A DNA stretch of 64,000 bases, taken from NCBI GenBank assembly GCA_024362935.1, contig JANCRA010000006.1, forward strand, positions 29,443,924 to 29,507,923, given 5' to 3'. Below are positions 44,225 to 56,420 of this stretch, in pieces (within the stretch, counting starts at the first letter, position 1; the number at the start of each line of letters is the position of its first letter). The notes under the pieces were generated by a model that worked only from the letters and a program-made list of their open reading frames with translations, was not told where the DNA came from and ran no database searches. Both the position numbers and the translations under genes were made by a program. Source of the DNA: Setophaga petechia (lineage: Eukaryota; Chordata; Aves; Passeriformes; Parulidae).

Positions 44225-44610
44225 TTATAAAGCTTTTATAAAACACTGTAATCACCACAGAAAGTGGGAAATCATCAAATAAAAATGTTAGGGAATTTAT
44301 AATTGCCATTAGTAGTTTTTATTTTTCTACATTCAGCTTGAATTCCCCAAGTTTACCTACAACTGCCTGTCCCTAATGTGTTTCCAACACCCCTGTGACT
44401 GCCCTGGGAAGACAGGGATGTGCATTCCCTTGAAAGCATCCCTTCTGAAGGGTCATTTTTTTTCCTTGTTCCAGCTCAAACATACACTGGCTGGCATTAA
44501 TATTTCTGTAGTCACTTCGTCTTTAATTATGTCTCTTTTATGTCAAAGTGGAGGCTATTTGTATTCGTCTGGCAACACATTCTCATCCTGTTTAAATGAT
44601 GTTTAAGCCC
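44225..44610. promoter_or_regulatory. Candidate intronic conserved element
   Basis: AT-rich unique sequence with CACTGTAATCACC, TTATAATTGCCATTAGTAG, GGCATTAATATTTCTG and CTTTAATTATGTC. Several homeodomain-like cores and no reading frame or repeat similarity. Confidence 0.35.
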
Positions 44611-45929
44611 TACCTGTTGGGATTACCAACTGCTCTCAGCAATAAAATATTGATAAGATAGTACATTACTGCCAGCTAATCTCCAGGAATGAATGTGCCC
44701 AAAATTTGTTTCCCAGGCACTTATTGGAGCCACAAACCTTTGCCAATCAGGCACAGCAGCACCACCCCAGCAGTGGGTGTTTCCAAGTCCAAAGGGTGCT
44801 GCACAGCAGGGAGATGTGAGATTTAGGTACATGGCTGCCTGATATCTGACACTTAAAGCCATTCCTAGGTCGCTGAATAAATGACTTTATTTCCAAAGCA
44901 GCTCCCACTGAAGGATGCTGTTCAGTCCAGGTGTATTTCACTGCCCAGTGCAGGACTCCCCCATCCCTGGGCAATGTGAGCTGCAGAGAAACCCCCATAA
45001 AACCAAAAAGAGCTCCTTATAAACACACAATAAACGGAGACCTCAGGCACAGAAAGGTCACAGGCAGAAAAAACCACAATCTGGCACAGGTAGCAATGGA
45101 GAGAGAGCAAAGGGTCTTGTTGGTGTCTCAACTCCCTTGAGATCAGGCTGTACCCTTGAGACCCAGACTCCAGCAATTAATTTAACATTTTAGCCTCAGT
45201 GAGACACATCAGCCTGGATCCACAGAGGTTTTCCTCCATCTCTGGGATCTTCAGCTCCATGCCCAGCTCTCTCCTGCTTCAATTATACCATTTTAGGGAT
45301 GCTTTAGCTCTCAGTAGGGTTTTTTTATTCCCCTCCATAACTGGGGGTTCCAAAGTTAAGTCAGGCCTGACTGGGTTTGTTTAGTCAGGTGGGAAGCTGG
45401 CCAGGGCACCAGACAGGGAGATTGGGATGCTTGCTGGAGAACCAGGAGCTCAGCAAACACCTCACTGAAGCACTGACAGTGAGTATTTGTAAATAAAACC
45501 AACATGCTCAGCTTAGGAGAAACTGGAACAAAAAGACAGTGATGTGAGCAATTTCTATCACCACACATAGCCTTTTGTGTCTGATCTTAGGAATATTCCT
45601 ATTCTTGGGGGTTGGTTTTATTGTTTTGGGTTTTTTTTTTTTAACTTTAGGTCTCTATTGAAATGACAAGCTGCAGTTTTGAAGCCGAAAGGGACTGGTG
45701 GTGACTTTCAAGAAAATCTTGAAGCAAAATATTTGGGCATTTCCAAAAGTGCCACATTTCTGGTGGTGTCAGGCATTTCCCCCAGGATGCAGCCCCACTT
45801 CTCCATGCCCATTCCTCTTTCCAACAAAGCATCCCAGACCTCTCCTTTGGTGTTTCCCATCCACGCAGCATCACCAAAACCTAAAAAATACTGACACACG
45901 GCCAAAGCCACTTCTGGGATGCTCATCCC

Positions 45930-46190
45930 TGTCCCCTCCCGATGGCAGGGTGCAGCCCCGGTTCCAGCAGAGCCACCAGCGCCTCTTTCCCCGTTCCTGT
46001 GGGGGTGACAGGCTGAAAGGGGCCGTGATTGACGGGCGCTTCCCGGCTGCTGTCTGTCTGTCTGCGTGCCCCGCATACAAAGGCGGCCCCGCGGAGCCTC
46101 CCGGGGCGGGGACGCCGATATTGAATCGTGACGGACAAATCTCAATCGCCGAGCCGAGCCCGGGGCTGGGGCTGCAGGGAAGGTGAGCTC
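45930..46190. promoter_or_regulatory. CpG-rich intronic element
   Basis: A locally CpG-rich, unique block with GGCCGTGATTGACGGGCGC, CATACAAAGGCGGCCCCGCG and GATATTGAATCGTGACGG. It could be a small CpG island, alternative promoter or enhancer. Frames through it show no domain. No TATA box is seen. Confidence 0.4.
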
Positions 46191-46280
46191 TGCTTCCCTC
46201 CCTGCCTGCTCCAGGGATGGGGTGAGAGGGGCAGGGGCAGCCCCTGGGTGGCCCTGCATTGGCACCATCCACAGGGATGT

Positions 46281-46500
46281 TGGGCTTTCCAACACACCCG
46301 CCCCACTCAGCCCATGTTGTGAGTTTTGGGGTTTCCAACGCACCTGCCCCACTCACCCCATGTTGTGAGTTTTGGGGTTTCCAACACACCTGCCCCACTC
46401 ACCCCATGTTGTGAGTTTTGGGGTTTCCAACACACCTGCCCCACTCACCCCATGTTGTGAGTTTTGGGCTTTCCAACACACCCGCCCCACTCACCCCATG
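46281..46500. repeat. 46-bp minisatellite, five copies
   Basis: Units of exactly 46 bp contain GGTTTCCAACACACCTGCCC and CCCCATGTTGTGAGTTTTGG. Near-identical copies suggest a recent expansion. Constant unit with no spacers, so not CRISPR-like. Confidence 0.94.
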
Positions 46501-47514
46501 TTGTGATCACGCCTGAGCAGGTCCTGACTTGGTGGAATCCTGGATGCTGAGAATTTTAAGTTTTCTGTGCTGAAGGGCACAGAGCCACAAGGAAATACTA
46601 AACTGGCATTGACCAATCCATCAGGAGGTGCTGGGAGCTCCAGCCTGGCCTGGACCCTTGACCCAAATGCCTTCTCCCCGAAATGTTTTTACTCTGCAAA
46701 TGCTCTGATCCCCCAAGTGCCATCCAGCCTCCAACACCCTCACTTTCAATGGTCCTTGCCCTTGCTTCCAAACAGCCTGGCATTCAGAGCCATGAATCCC
46801 ACCAAGGCCACGATCCTGGCGTGGGGATGAGCCAAGGGTCAAGCCCAAGGGGTGCAGGAGGAGGCTGGCAGTGAGTGCCAGCAATGAGCCACAGGGAGTG
46901 AGGACTCTGGATTAAGTTGTGGTGGCACTTGGTCATCTTCTCACCCACTGCCACTCACTGGAAGGGGGGACATCAGCACTGGGTCCTCGAGAGGCTGGCA
47001 GTGGAGAAATGCCACTTTGCTGTCAACCCTGCACCCCTGGCTTGGGAATGAGCCACAGCCCTGCTGCTGCTGGGCTCACATCACCCTGTCCTTGCTCACA
47101 GAGCCAAAGGAAGGGCAGAGGGCACGGCCCATGGCCAAGCAGGAAGGGAGATGGTGGCAGTGAGGGTATCCCCCACCTCCAGCCAAGGGGCACCCCATGG
47201 ATCCTCAGCGCTGGCAGGAGGGGGGCTGACACCACAGGAGCGACTCAGAAAGAGCTAAGTCCATCTCAGCGCTGTGGAGAGCAGGCTGGCACATCCTGGG
47301 CACGGGGAGCACAATCCAGAGGGCAACTCCACACTAAGGATCACCTCCAAACCCACACTGCATCTCCAGGTTCCCAAGCTGATGGAGGAAAACACCCACA
47401 GCCGCCATCCCTTCCCTCCCTGTGCACCCCAAGCCCTCAGGGAGCTCTCTGGTGGGACAGGGGAGAGATGTTTTCCCCGGGGCTCTTCTCCTGACCCTTC
47501 CCTGTCTCCCAGCT

Positions 47515-47860
47515 CCCTCCCCCCCGAGGCGGACAAGTGTTCGCTTTACTGCCTGGCAACGGGGCCGGGGCTAAGCTTGCTAAAATATGAGTGTTTTTTG
47601 GCTGGAGTACCAGAAGGCTGCAGTCCTACAGAGAGAAAAAAATTGAGCACTCCATGCCATGGCTCCAGAAAGGGGGAGAATTAGGTTTCACACCGAGCAG
47701 GCTGGACCATGGCATTCTTTAGTTAATGCTTAACAAACGCCCAAACAAAAGCAGCCAACTTCGCTGCATGTTTGTAAAATGTATTCTCAGCAGATTCAGG
47801 TTTATTGGAGAATTCGCTCGCTCTGCAGCAAGTGGCGTTTTCCTTTTTTTTTTTTTTCCC
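47515..47860. promoter_or_regulatory. Candidate intronic conserved element
   Basis: A unique block with GGACAAGTGTTCGCTTTACT, GCTAAAATATGAGTG, CTTTAGTTAATGCTTAACAA and TTATTGGAGAATTCGCTCGC. No coding signal. Flanks 46501-47514 and 47861-49320 show nothing recognised. Confidence 0.35.
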
Positions 47861-49334
47861 TCTCCTTTAATTTCCCTTCTCCTCCCTCCCCCCCCAGCTC
47901 AAGCCCTTCTCATTCCTGCTGCCTGAATGCATCTTCCAACACTTTGAGGGGACATGGCAACCGAGCTGAAACGGGCTTATTTCACCCCAGGGGCTGATGT
48001 GAGCTCACCTCCATGGCCCTGGGGTGCAAGTTCTCCCCAGGGTTCAGCTGAGCTGATGCTGGAGGGAACAGGGAGCCCGAAAAGCCAAGATTTGGCCTCT
48101 GGCAGATTCACCAGGGGTGAATCACTGATTCACTTGGCTGGTGGCTGTATGCTCCAAGAGGCCAGAGAGCAAGGAAGGGAGGAGAAGCCTGAGAGTCCTA
48201 TTTTTGGTCTTTCTTCACCTAACCCAGCTCTCTCAGGGTCCTAACCCAGGGGTTCTACCCCATCCAGTATCCCACTGTGCCATGCATTCTCGGAGACCCC
48301 ATCATGGCAGAGGATGCCAGTAAGCACAGCTTGCTCCCAAAGGCAGAGCCAGTATCGGGTGTGGAGGAGGGGGCAGCCCCATCCAAGGACCCAGAGGCTT
48401 TGAAGAGGTTAAATTATGGGGTCTATGGCTCCTGCTCTGATATAAGCACCTGAGCAGGTCCCCCCCAGGGCCTGGTGCCTGGCAGAGGACACCAGTGATG
48501 AGGGACACGTTGGGGAGCTGCTGCCAGAGAGGAAAGGGGGGAAGCAGAGGAGAGGGGGGTGATGCTGGGCTGTTCAACCCTCCTTCTGCTACATGGGAAC
48601 CATCTGAGCTTTCCCAGGAAAGGGCACCTTCGCCCCTGACTCCTGGAATGGGTCCAGAAGTGGTCACTTAACACCTCCTGGACCCTCCAGAGACCACGGC
48701 AGGGGCACTGCTACAATGATGGGGTTAAGTAAACAGACAAACGAAGCCTTCCCAGCAAGCAGCCACTGCCAAAACACACCAGCAGCCCTCCCTGTGTCCG
48801 AGTAAAAGGTGGAGCAAGTGCACATCTCCCAAGGCTGCTCTGTGCTGCTCCATTTCTGATCAAGGACACACTAATAAGACTTTCACCAACAAGGTCCTGC
48901 AGCAGCTGATGGCTCAGTGCCCCCTCCAGGAGCTGATAAAAGTCCTCTGCTCAATGGCAAGAGTGGCCAGAAAATGATCTCCTGAGCAAGGCCAGAAGGC
49001 CAAGACCAAAATGCTGATTTTCCTCCCCACTTCCCTAAAAACCTGTTCTTTTGGTGTCCCCCCATCCTTAATAACAGCATGCAGCATCAGACAGGGACTT
49101 GGTCCCATCCCAGCACTGATGAAGCACCAGAGGCACAGGTAGGAGGGGGAGAGGCAGACACAACACCACGTCCAGGCCCAAATGCCATCCCAGTGAAGCC
49201 AACCCAAGGATCAATCCCGTCCAGCCCACAGCCCAGCAGTCCTGCATCCAAGCAATGCATCTCCCACCAAGCTGAATTTTGAGCAGCGACCCCCCTCATC
49301 CCCCCCCCCCCCCATGCCCCCAAGAAAACAAGGA

Positions 49335-50035
49335 TAATTGAAAAACCACAATATCACTAGTCAAATTTAATATTGAGAGTGAGTGAGCGGGAGCCAGAGG
49401 TCAGAATTAATTACACCCCACCATATTTCAGCACGCTGCCGCAGCTCCGTGTCCTTTCCTTGGGGAGCAGTGCTTCCACAGAGAGGTCGACAGACATTAT
49501 TAGAAAGGACTGATTTAAACGTACCCCCAGGAGCTTTTCAGCTTGTCTCTTCAGAGCCTTTGTTTGTACTGAGATTAATGGAGAGGCAAATGATGGAAAA
49601 GCAAAGTCACCAGGAGCAAGAGGATGTGCCATTGCTGCCACCACCACCCCGATTTGGCTGGCTTTGTGAGCGGGGCAGGAATAACCAGGAGAGAAGGAAA
49701 CGCTGCTCGTGTCATTCATTTTGTGGGTAAAAATGTGAAGATCTTGAAAACTATTCTTTTTTTGTTTGTTTGTTTTCCAAGAAAAAGATATCCTGGCTGA
49801 AACCTCCTGCAGGCTGGCTTTCCTACCCCCTTGGGGATTTTACACACACGCTGGTTTTTTGACGTGCTGTACCACCGTGGGGGAAGGAGTTATTTTCATT
49901 CTATTCCAGATTAATGTACTCCTCTTTCAAGTAATTATATTTGTTTCTGATTTTTTTTATAAACCTCCTGTGATGGAAAATTAATACAAACACAAACCCA
50001 AATTAAACCTTTCTATTTTCCATTCAGATTTTCAA
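49335..50035. promoter_or_regulatory. Long AT-rich candidate enhancer block
   Basis: About 700 bp of unique sequence with many TAAT/ATTA cores: AGAATTAATTACACC, GAGATTAATGGAG, CAGATTAATGTACTC, CAAGTAATTATATTTG, GAAAATTAATAC. No frame of interest. It is the largest homeodomain-site-rich stretch in the intron. Confidence 0.4.
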
Positions 50036-50639
50036 ACGGAGAGTTAAAAAAAAAAACAACAAACCAACAAACCAAAACAAAAAACAACAAAGGAAAGATA
50101 GAGCATTCCGATTAAACAGAAATCTCATTCCTTGGGCACAGCCAATTCTTTACTGGTTCCAGCCCTGAACAACCTGATCCACATGCAAGTGAGCCCTGCT
50201 CCAAGCAGAAGAAGGACTGAGAAGAATTCCAGTCCTTTCCAGCCCCAGCTCCCTTGTGAGGCTACAAATTCACCTCCACCTTTCTACCAACAGGTTCAAA
50301 AAGAGATCAGGCAAATCCAGGGGACTGAGTTCAATACCTGCCTGGACCTGCAAGTCCAACCTCACCTTTAGGACCCCCCAAATCCCAAATAATCCCCCAG
50401 GGCTCCCCTGGCCTTGCGGGGCTCTCCTGGAGCATCCCCACTGAAGCCAGTACGGGTGCGCAGGGTCCAGCCGGGAGCCTCGGCTGCTCTCCAGTCTCCT
50501 AGGCTACAATCAAGGCTTGCCTTTCCCTTTATTAAACAGCAACCCCACGTTCCCCCCAAGGGCTCTGGGAGCATCCAGGGATGGGGCTGCAGGAGCAGCC
50601 GTTTCCCAGGCGTTGGGGCTGTTTGCGCCCGACGTGCCG

Positions 50640-50760
50640 ACGCGGCAAATTCTCATTAGGAGGCGGCCAATATCCTGTGGAGCTTCCCGGCGCTCCGGTG
50701 GCCATAAAAATCGCTGGGCTGTATAAAAGCTAAACAGAGCAATCCCACTTGGACACAGGG
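50640..50760 (+). promoter_or_regulatory. CCAAT/TATA promoter-like element, antisense to LMX1A
   Basis: CTCATTAGG is followed by CCAAT at 50667-50671 and TATAAAAG at 50722-50729, about 51 bp apart, the normal spacing for a core promoter with a start near 50755. A GC- and CpG-rich stretch follows (50770-50880). No convincing downstream coding exon is seen, so a non-coding antisense transcript or simply an enhancer are alternatives. Confidence 0.4.
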
Positions 50761-51934
50761 AGCAGCTGCTTCGGAGCAGCTCGGCAAACAGAGATCGGCG
50801 GGAGCGCGCCGGGCAGGGAGATAGCGCTCGCCCGCCCCGCTTATTTCTTGCCTTATCTTTGATTTCCCTCACCCTCGCGCAGCGTTTTGCATAAATATCA
50901 TCTGCGTGTGTTGTCAAGTTGTTGGGATGGGGTTTGTTGGGTTTTTTTTCCCCCCCACCACTCAGCAGCATCTCCACAATGGGAAGCAGCTGCTGCGGCT
51001 GAGGGGCTGCTCCGGAGCAAAAGCTGCGCTCACATGGAGATATCTCAGAAGAATCATCCTTCATACACAGCTCCGTGCACTAGAGAGCACTATAACATGT
51101 GTTTCCATGAAGTTTGTTAACTGCTCAGCTAAACAGGCGTGCTGGAAATGCCAGAGGAATATGCTCTGGAATGAATGGAATACTCCTCTGAAAAGACATT
51201 AAATTTAAGCCATTTTTTATCTCTCCCCCCTTGTCGGTGCGCTGAGCTCATGTTGCTGCTCTCAGGATGGGGTTTTGGGAGAAACAAATGTTTGGGGTGT
51301 GTTTTGCAGCCTCGTGGCACTGGAGACAGGGATGAGATAACAGATGAGGGTACATGGGGGCATTTCATGCCATCGGTGGTCTGTGGATGCAGAGGCAGAG
51401 CCAGTCCAGCAGCTCATCCTCTGTGATCCCTGCAAGAGATCTGCTCCCAAATGACAACTCACGTGTGGAAAATCAGAGCTCTGCCCTTCGTGGGCCTGAG
51501 CATCAGCTGCTGGCAGGTACAGAGCATCCTAGAGGGGCTCAGTATGAAAATAAGAGTGATAAAACCTCAGGAAAATTTAACTATAAAGATTTCAACATTT
51601 TCTAGAGCTTTTTCCTCTTCAGTCTGAGGAAGTTCACATTTTTAGTCAATGTTCTCTTGAAAATTCAGCAATCCACCAATGCAAATCCAAACCTCTTTTT
51701 GACTTCTGTGTAGAGAATGCATTTCAAGGTGATTCCAGTAGCCCCCAGAAAAAACTCTGACTGATGCCAGTAAATGACAAGGCTTCTCAGATCCTGACAC
51801 CAAACAGGAGGGTCAATATACCATCACTGGGGGAAGATGCTCAAAAGGCTCCAAAGTGGCCTAAAGATGCTCAGCATTGGATCTGGGTAAGAGCTTCCCC
51901 ATAAAATTATTTTCCTTTGTTCTACTTGCTCTAT

Positions 51935-51992
51935 TTTATACATATATATATGTGTGTGTGTGTGTGTGTGCATATACATATATGTGTGCATG
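51935..51992. repeat. TA/TG microsatellite
   Basis: Alternating purine-pyrimidine run of (TA)n and (TG)n at about 51938-51991 with CATATACATATATG. Such runs can adopt Z-DNA and are length-variable. 51200-52620 otherwise shows no gene. Confidence 0.85.
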
Positions 51993-52684
51993 GGGTATTT
52001 TTGTCTGAAAAATCTTAGCTTCACACAGAGATTTTTTAAATCCAGCCACGAGCCTAAGTTCAAGTCACACTGCAGGGCTGTGCCCAGGGATGCTGAGCCA
52101 TCTGGCAAAGAGGGACTCGGGCGCTTTGCTCCATCCAGCCAAAGCCCTGGCTGGATGCCATCTCACCACTCCTGACCTAAAACGTTTTTCTGGAGCTTTT
52201 TGATCTAAAAAACATATATTTTCTTTTTTTTTTTTTTTTTCTTAACCATTTGTATTTTCACACCAAGGAGTGCTGAGGCATCAGTATGTCCTTCCAGGCA
52301 GAAACTACTGATGTTCTTTCCCACACACCCCTCACATCCCACAGCACCCACAACCCTCCCCAGTGTGTTCTGATCACCAGAGAAGGCTGAGCAGGTGGCA
52401 ACAAAGAGCAGAGACCCCTACAAGAGGGGCCAAGGGTGCAGGGACACCCCTGTCCCCTGTGCCACCACTGGGTATTGCCTCAGTCAGAGCTGCAGGGCTA
52501 CAGGGCCAGTGCCCAGCTTGCCAGGCTACCTGAGACAGGTCCCAGCGCTGCCAAGGCAGCAGGATGAGCTTTTGATGAATTAGATGGCAAAAGCAAACAT
52601 GCTTTCTCTAGGAAACAGGTTCCTGCCACTCGTCTGCTCTGGGTTATCGCAGCATCAGGGGCAGCAGCCCTTCCCAGCAGCCTC

Positions 52685-52930
52685 CCTCGGCCGTGGAGGC
52701 AGGATATTACTTTGTTGCTTATTCATTTTATTGCTTCTCCTTTCTAAATATTTGCTTGGCAGGGGAAGGATTCCCTTTACACCGTATCTGTTCTTACAGG
52801 TCAATTGAATTTCTGGCGCTCTCAATCCCTCTTTCCCTCCAATTGCATTTGCAAAACAAATATTGGTTGTACCAATTAGCTGCGAACCCCTTGCAGAAGA
52901 TATCCCAAAGCCTTCATTCAGGAGAAGGCT
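52685..52930. promoter_or_regulatory. Candidate intronic conserved element
   Basis: A unique block with GATATTACTTTGTTGCTTAT (SOX-like TTTGTT), GGTCAATTGAATTTC and GTACCAATTAGCTGCG. No exon with splice sites is found in it. Confidence 0.35.
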
Positions 52931-53265
52931 TTCCCAGCCACGGGGATGGGAACCCACTGCCAGAGTGGCAATGCCACAAATGCCACCCCCAGCAGCCAGA
53001 AATGGGTCCAGGTAGGAGGTTAGACCTGACCCACTGATAGGTTGTTGCTGAATCACATCCTTTAAATTAAAAAAAAATAAAAATAAAGGTTTTCCCTCAG
53101 AAGGTCTTATGGAAACTCAGGGCACTGGGAATATTTCTCTGTCTGCTCTGGTGTGCCCTGACCTCAAGGGGGGCACTGACTTTCACCCTCATTCATGGAG
53201 AAAATTTCCCAGACTTCAAGATAGACTGGAATCCACAAAAGTGTGAAATAGATTACAGAGAGCAG

Positions 53266-53654
53266 TGTGGGTGTATCACTTGGTGAGAAATTTAGGGTTT
53301 GGGGTTTTTAGTATGTTGTGGATGGAAGCAAGATGGAGGGCACAGGGTGTCATCCTGGGTTTCTTCTTCATGCTGCTTCTCTATGGGTTTGGGTGGCATT
53401 TTGTAATTGGGCAGAAAAGTCCCCATTGCAGCTCTGTGGGATCAGTTATTGGGTTAAAAGGGAATATAATCTAAGTGTCAGTTCTTAATTGGACAGTTTA
53501 GTCTTAAAAGACCTTGTAACAAGAGATTGTTGGCCAGTTTGTGCTGAACTCACAGTGATGAAACTGTTTTACTGATAAGAAATAATAAACACGAATTACT
53601 GTCTCAAGTGCCTTCAATATAGACCCAGAAAAACCAATGACTGGAACCCCCACA
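53266..53654 (+). mobile_element. Solo LTR, family 6 (TGTGGG...CCCACA)
   Basis: 389 bp with inverted ends TGTGGG and CCCACA, the characteristic GGGATCAGTTATTGGGTTAA and AGACCTTGTAACAAGAG segments, and AATAAACACGAAT. I recognise this as a common passerine ERVL-type LTR. Single copy in the window; no target duplication is evident. Confidence 0.83.
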
Positions 53655-55424
53655 ACATCTTTAGGGTTTGCCCATGCAGTGCTGGGCTTTTCTAAGCTGC
53701 CCCACCAAAAGCAACAGGCACATCCAACCCAAGCACCATCACCCTGATTTCACTGCTCCGGGTTTTATCTGAGACTTCCTTCAAAGGTTTTGTGAAAATC
53801 TACAACTGACTGCCACAGGGAGAAAGGAAAGACACCTGGGTGGATCAAACAGCCTTAAAAACTTGCTGGGTTCTGCCCTGATGAAGCCTAAACAAATGTG
53901 AAGAGAACAAATGAGATGACTGGATTGCACAGTCACGGCGGGGTTTTGGTTTTGGTGACTCCCACCTTCTGCCAGCTGCCACAGGGACAGCAATGCCAGC
54001 CCTGGTGCCACTCCTGCAGGAGCTGTGACACAGCCCCATGGCTCCCAACCCACCTGTAGCCACTTGCAAAGCGTTCAGAGCACACTGTTAAATGTGTCCT
54101 GCCTGTGTCAAAAGTCACAGCCCGAGGCAAAGGCCCAGGGGGTGATGGATGAGCTGATGGATGGGCTGATGGATGGGCCATGGAGGTGGGACATGGATCA
54201 GCAGGACAGGGGATCACCCTGCTGCAGCTCTGAGCTCTGACAGCCACTGGTCCATCCCAGTGAGGATTCCCAGGCTGACAGGGATGCCCAGCTTTGGGAA
54301 AGCCTCTTTTCCCAGGTGCTGCCCTCAAAACAATGCTGCCAATCCCAGAAAGCAGGGAAAGCTCACATTCCCCTCCACATCCCCTGCATCCCCAGAAGGC
54401 AGATTGCCCAGCCAGCCCTGGAGTGCAGGACTAACCCAGCATCAGGGAGAAATGCTTTTTTCCCCCAAAACAGGGACACTTTTTTCTCCACATTTCTCTG
54501 AATCACAGCTGGGGGAGTTCAGGTTCCCACTGAAGCTCTGGGGTAAAATGACACAAGAAGACAGAGCAGGGCCCCCCATACCAGGCCAAGGTACCCACAG
54601 GGGGTCAGGTCACCCCAGCAGGCTGGGCTGGGGATGTATAAAATGCTGACACACAAACATGAGCCAGTCCCATCTATGACAGCATGCACACATCCAGCAC
54701 CCTGGGGTGGAGGGTGGGAAGCAGATGCCTGCTTAGAGAAAGGAGGGACCAGCCACAAACCACTCATGCTCCTCTGCAGCTTGGACAAGCAGGAGGCTGC
54801 TTGGCTCTGTGTTTTGGGGCCAGGCCCATCTCTCTGGTTTAAAGCAGCTGAATTGAGCCCAAAGTCTCATTGAGTCAGCCTGCCTGGAGCTGGTTCTGCC
54901 ACCAGGCTGTTTCATTCCACCATGAAGCCAATGTTCTCCTTTGTGGCTACAAGGAACTCGGGGCCAGAGAAAGGAAGCAGCCACCAGTGCTCCCAGCATT
55001 TCACTAGAAATGGGTGACAGCAGGTGCTGGAGGCCCTGTGCCCCCATCTTTCCACTTTTCCCTTGATAACCACCTCCCATTTTAAACTGATCTCCATGGG
55101 TTGCACCAGGAATGGGAGCTCTCAGGCCGGCCAAGTCCCACCAGCTTGGAAACGACAACACAGAGGCAAAAATCTTGGTATTTACCCTCAATCCATGTCA
55201 AATGACACGATGGGCAAACCAAGGTCAGGAGCAGTAATTTGTTTTGCCAGCCTGTCTCCCGGAGCAGAGGCAGCCTGAATCCCCCTCCCTCGCATCAAGC
55301 AACACGTGTGCCCCATTCCCTGCTGGTGGCATCCCTCAGAAGACGTCACCATGGCACCTCCCAGCCCTGCTGAACCCTCTAAAGGTCAGCACCAAAGGCA
55401 TGTCCACCACATATGGTTATCAGT

Positions 55425-55680
55425 TCTCCGTGGGTCCATCCATCCCTCCCTCCACTACAGCTGGGTGAACAATTCACAGCGCATAAATTTATCCAGCAGA
55501 TCCCAGCCCACGTGCTGTTTGCTAACAGTCTGTAGAGAGGCTGTATTTTATCCCTTTGGGTTTCTTGGCCAGCACTCAAGCTCCTGACCCTGATTTATTC
55601 ACAATCGGTCAAGAGCCACATTTCATCTCCGCAAGGCCACGTCTGCACGGAGCTATTCCGAGCACGTGGCTCCGTGTCCC
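55425..55680. promoter_or_regulatory. Candidate intronic conserved element
   Basis: Unique sequence with ACAATTCACAGCGCATAAAT, the E-box CACGTG at 55509-55516 and again near 55663, GATTTATTCACAATCGG and GGCTGTATTTTATCCC. 53655-55424 and 55681-56330 show no gene. Confidence 0.3.
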
Positions 55681-56334
55681 ACAGCAGAGCTGGGGGGACA
55701 CCTCGCCACAGGGCAGGCCCAGCTCCCTGCAGCACCTCCAGGAGGCAATCAAGGGGTTTTGGGTTCCAAAATAGGCTCTGGAGGGGCAAACCTGGGGCCG
55801 GGACAAACCGCGCCTCCCGTGCGCACAAAGGCGGTCAGAGCTCCAGATACCGGCCTGGGCTGGCTCCCTGCCTGTCCTCATCCCATCTCCCCATCTCCTG
55901 GCCTACCTCTCTGCCTATTTATAGCCATGGGAGACCTTTGCACAGTGCCCCAGCAGCCAGAGGGGTGAGTGAATGGGCGGGATGGCAAATGCCAGCCTTC
56001 GACTTTCCAAAATCCTTCCCCTTCTGCCTCCCAAGGGAGCTGCCATGGAGAGCCAGTCATGGCCCTGCCTTTGGGACAAAGCCTTGGGAGCAGCTAGGAA
56101 GTGTCTATCGGAGCTGCACCCATCACCAGAGTGGCCCTGGGGGGTTTATAAAGCACCCTGGGCTGGGTCTTTGCTAGGGGAGCAAGCTCACTCACACACG
56201 TGAAACCACCCCAAAAGGTGATGGGAGAGGCACAGAGGAATCAGGGAATTCAGGGAAGGCACAGAGGAATCAGGGATTCAGGAAAAAACAGTGAAGCATC
56301 AGGGTTATACTGTGAAGGATCAAAGGTAGCATCA

Positions 56335-56420
56335 GCCCTATCTGACATCTTCATTGGCAATTGCAATTAGGGACTAATTACCATGTTAATAACATTCATA
56401 GAAGATAATAAACTGGAGAG
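56335..56420. promoter_or_regulatory. Candidate homeodomain-site cluster
   Basis: GGCAATTGCAATTAGGGAC, CTAATTACC and GTTAATAACATTC give five ATTA/TAAT cores within 60 bp. Short, unique, non-coding. A (GGA)n run of about 12 units at 56549-56585 follows. Confidence 0.4.

Noticed and set aside
45708..46398. Frames of 175-214 codons over the CpG-rich block
   Set aside because: GC-rich DNA lacks stops by composition, several frames overlap on both strands, and part is the 46-bp repeat.
46281..46500. Regularly spaced near-identical repeats resembling a CRISPR array
   Set aside because: The whole 46-bp unit repeats with no unique spacers, and the genome is avian.
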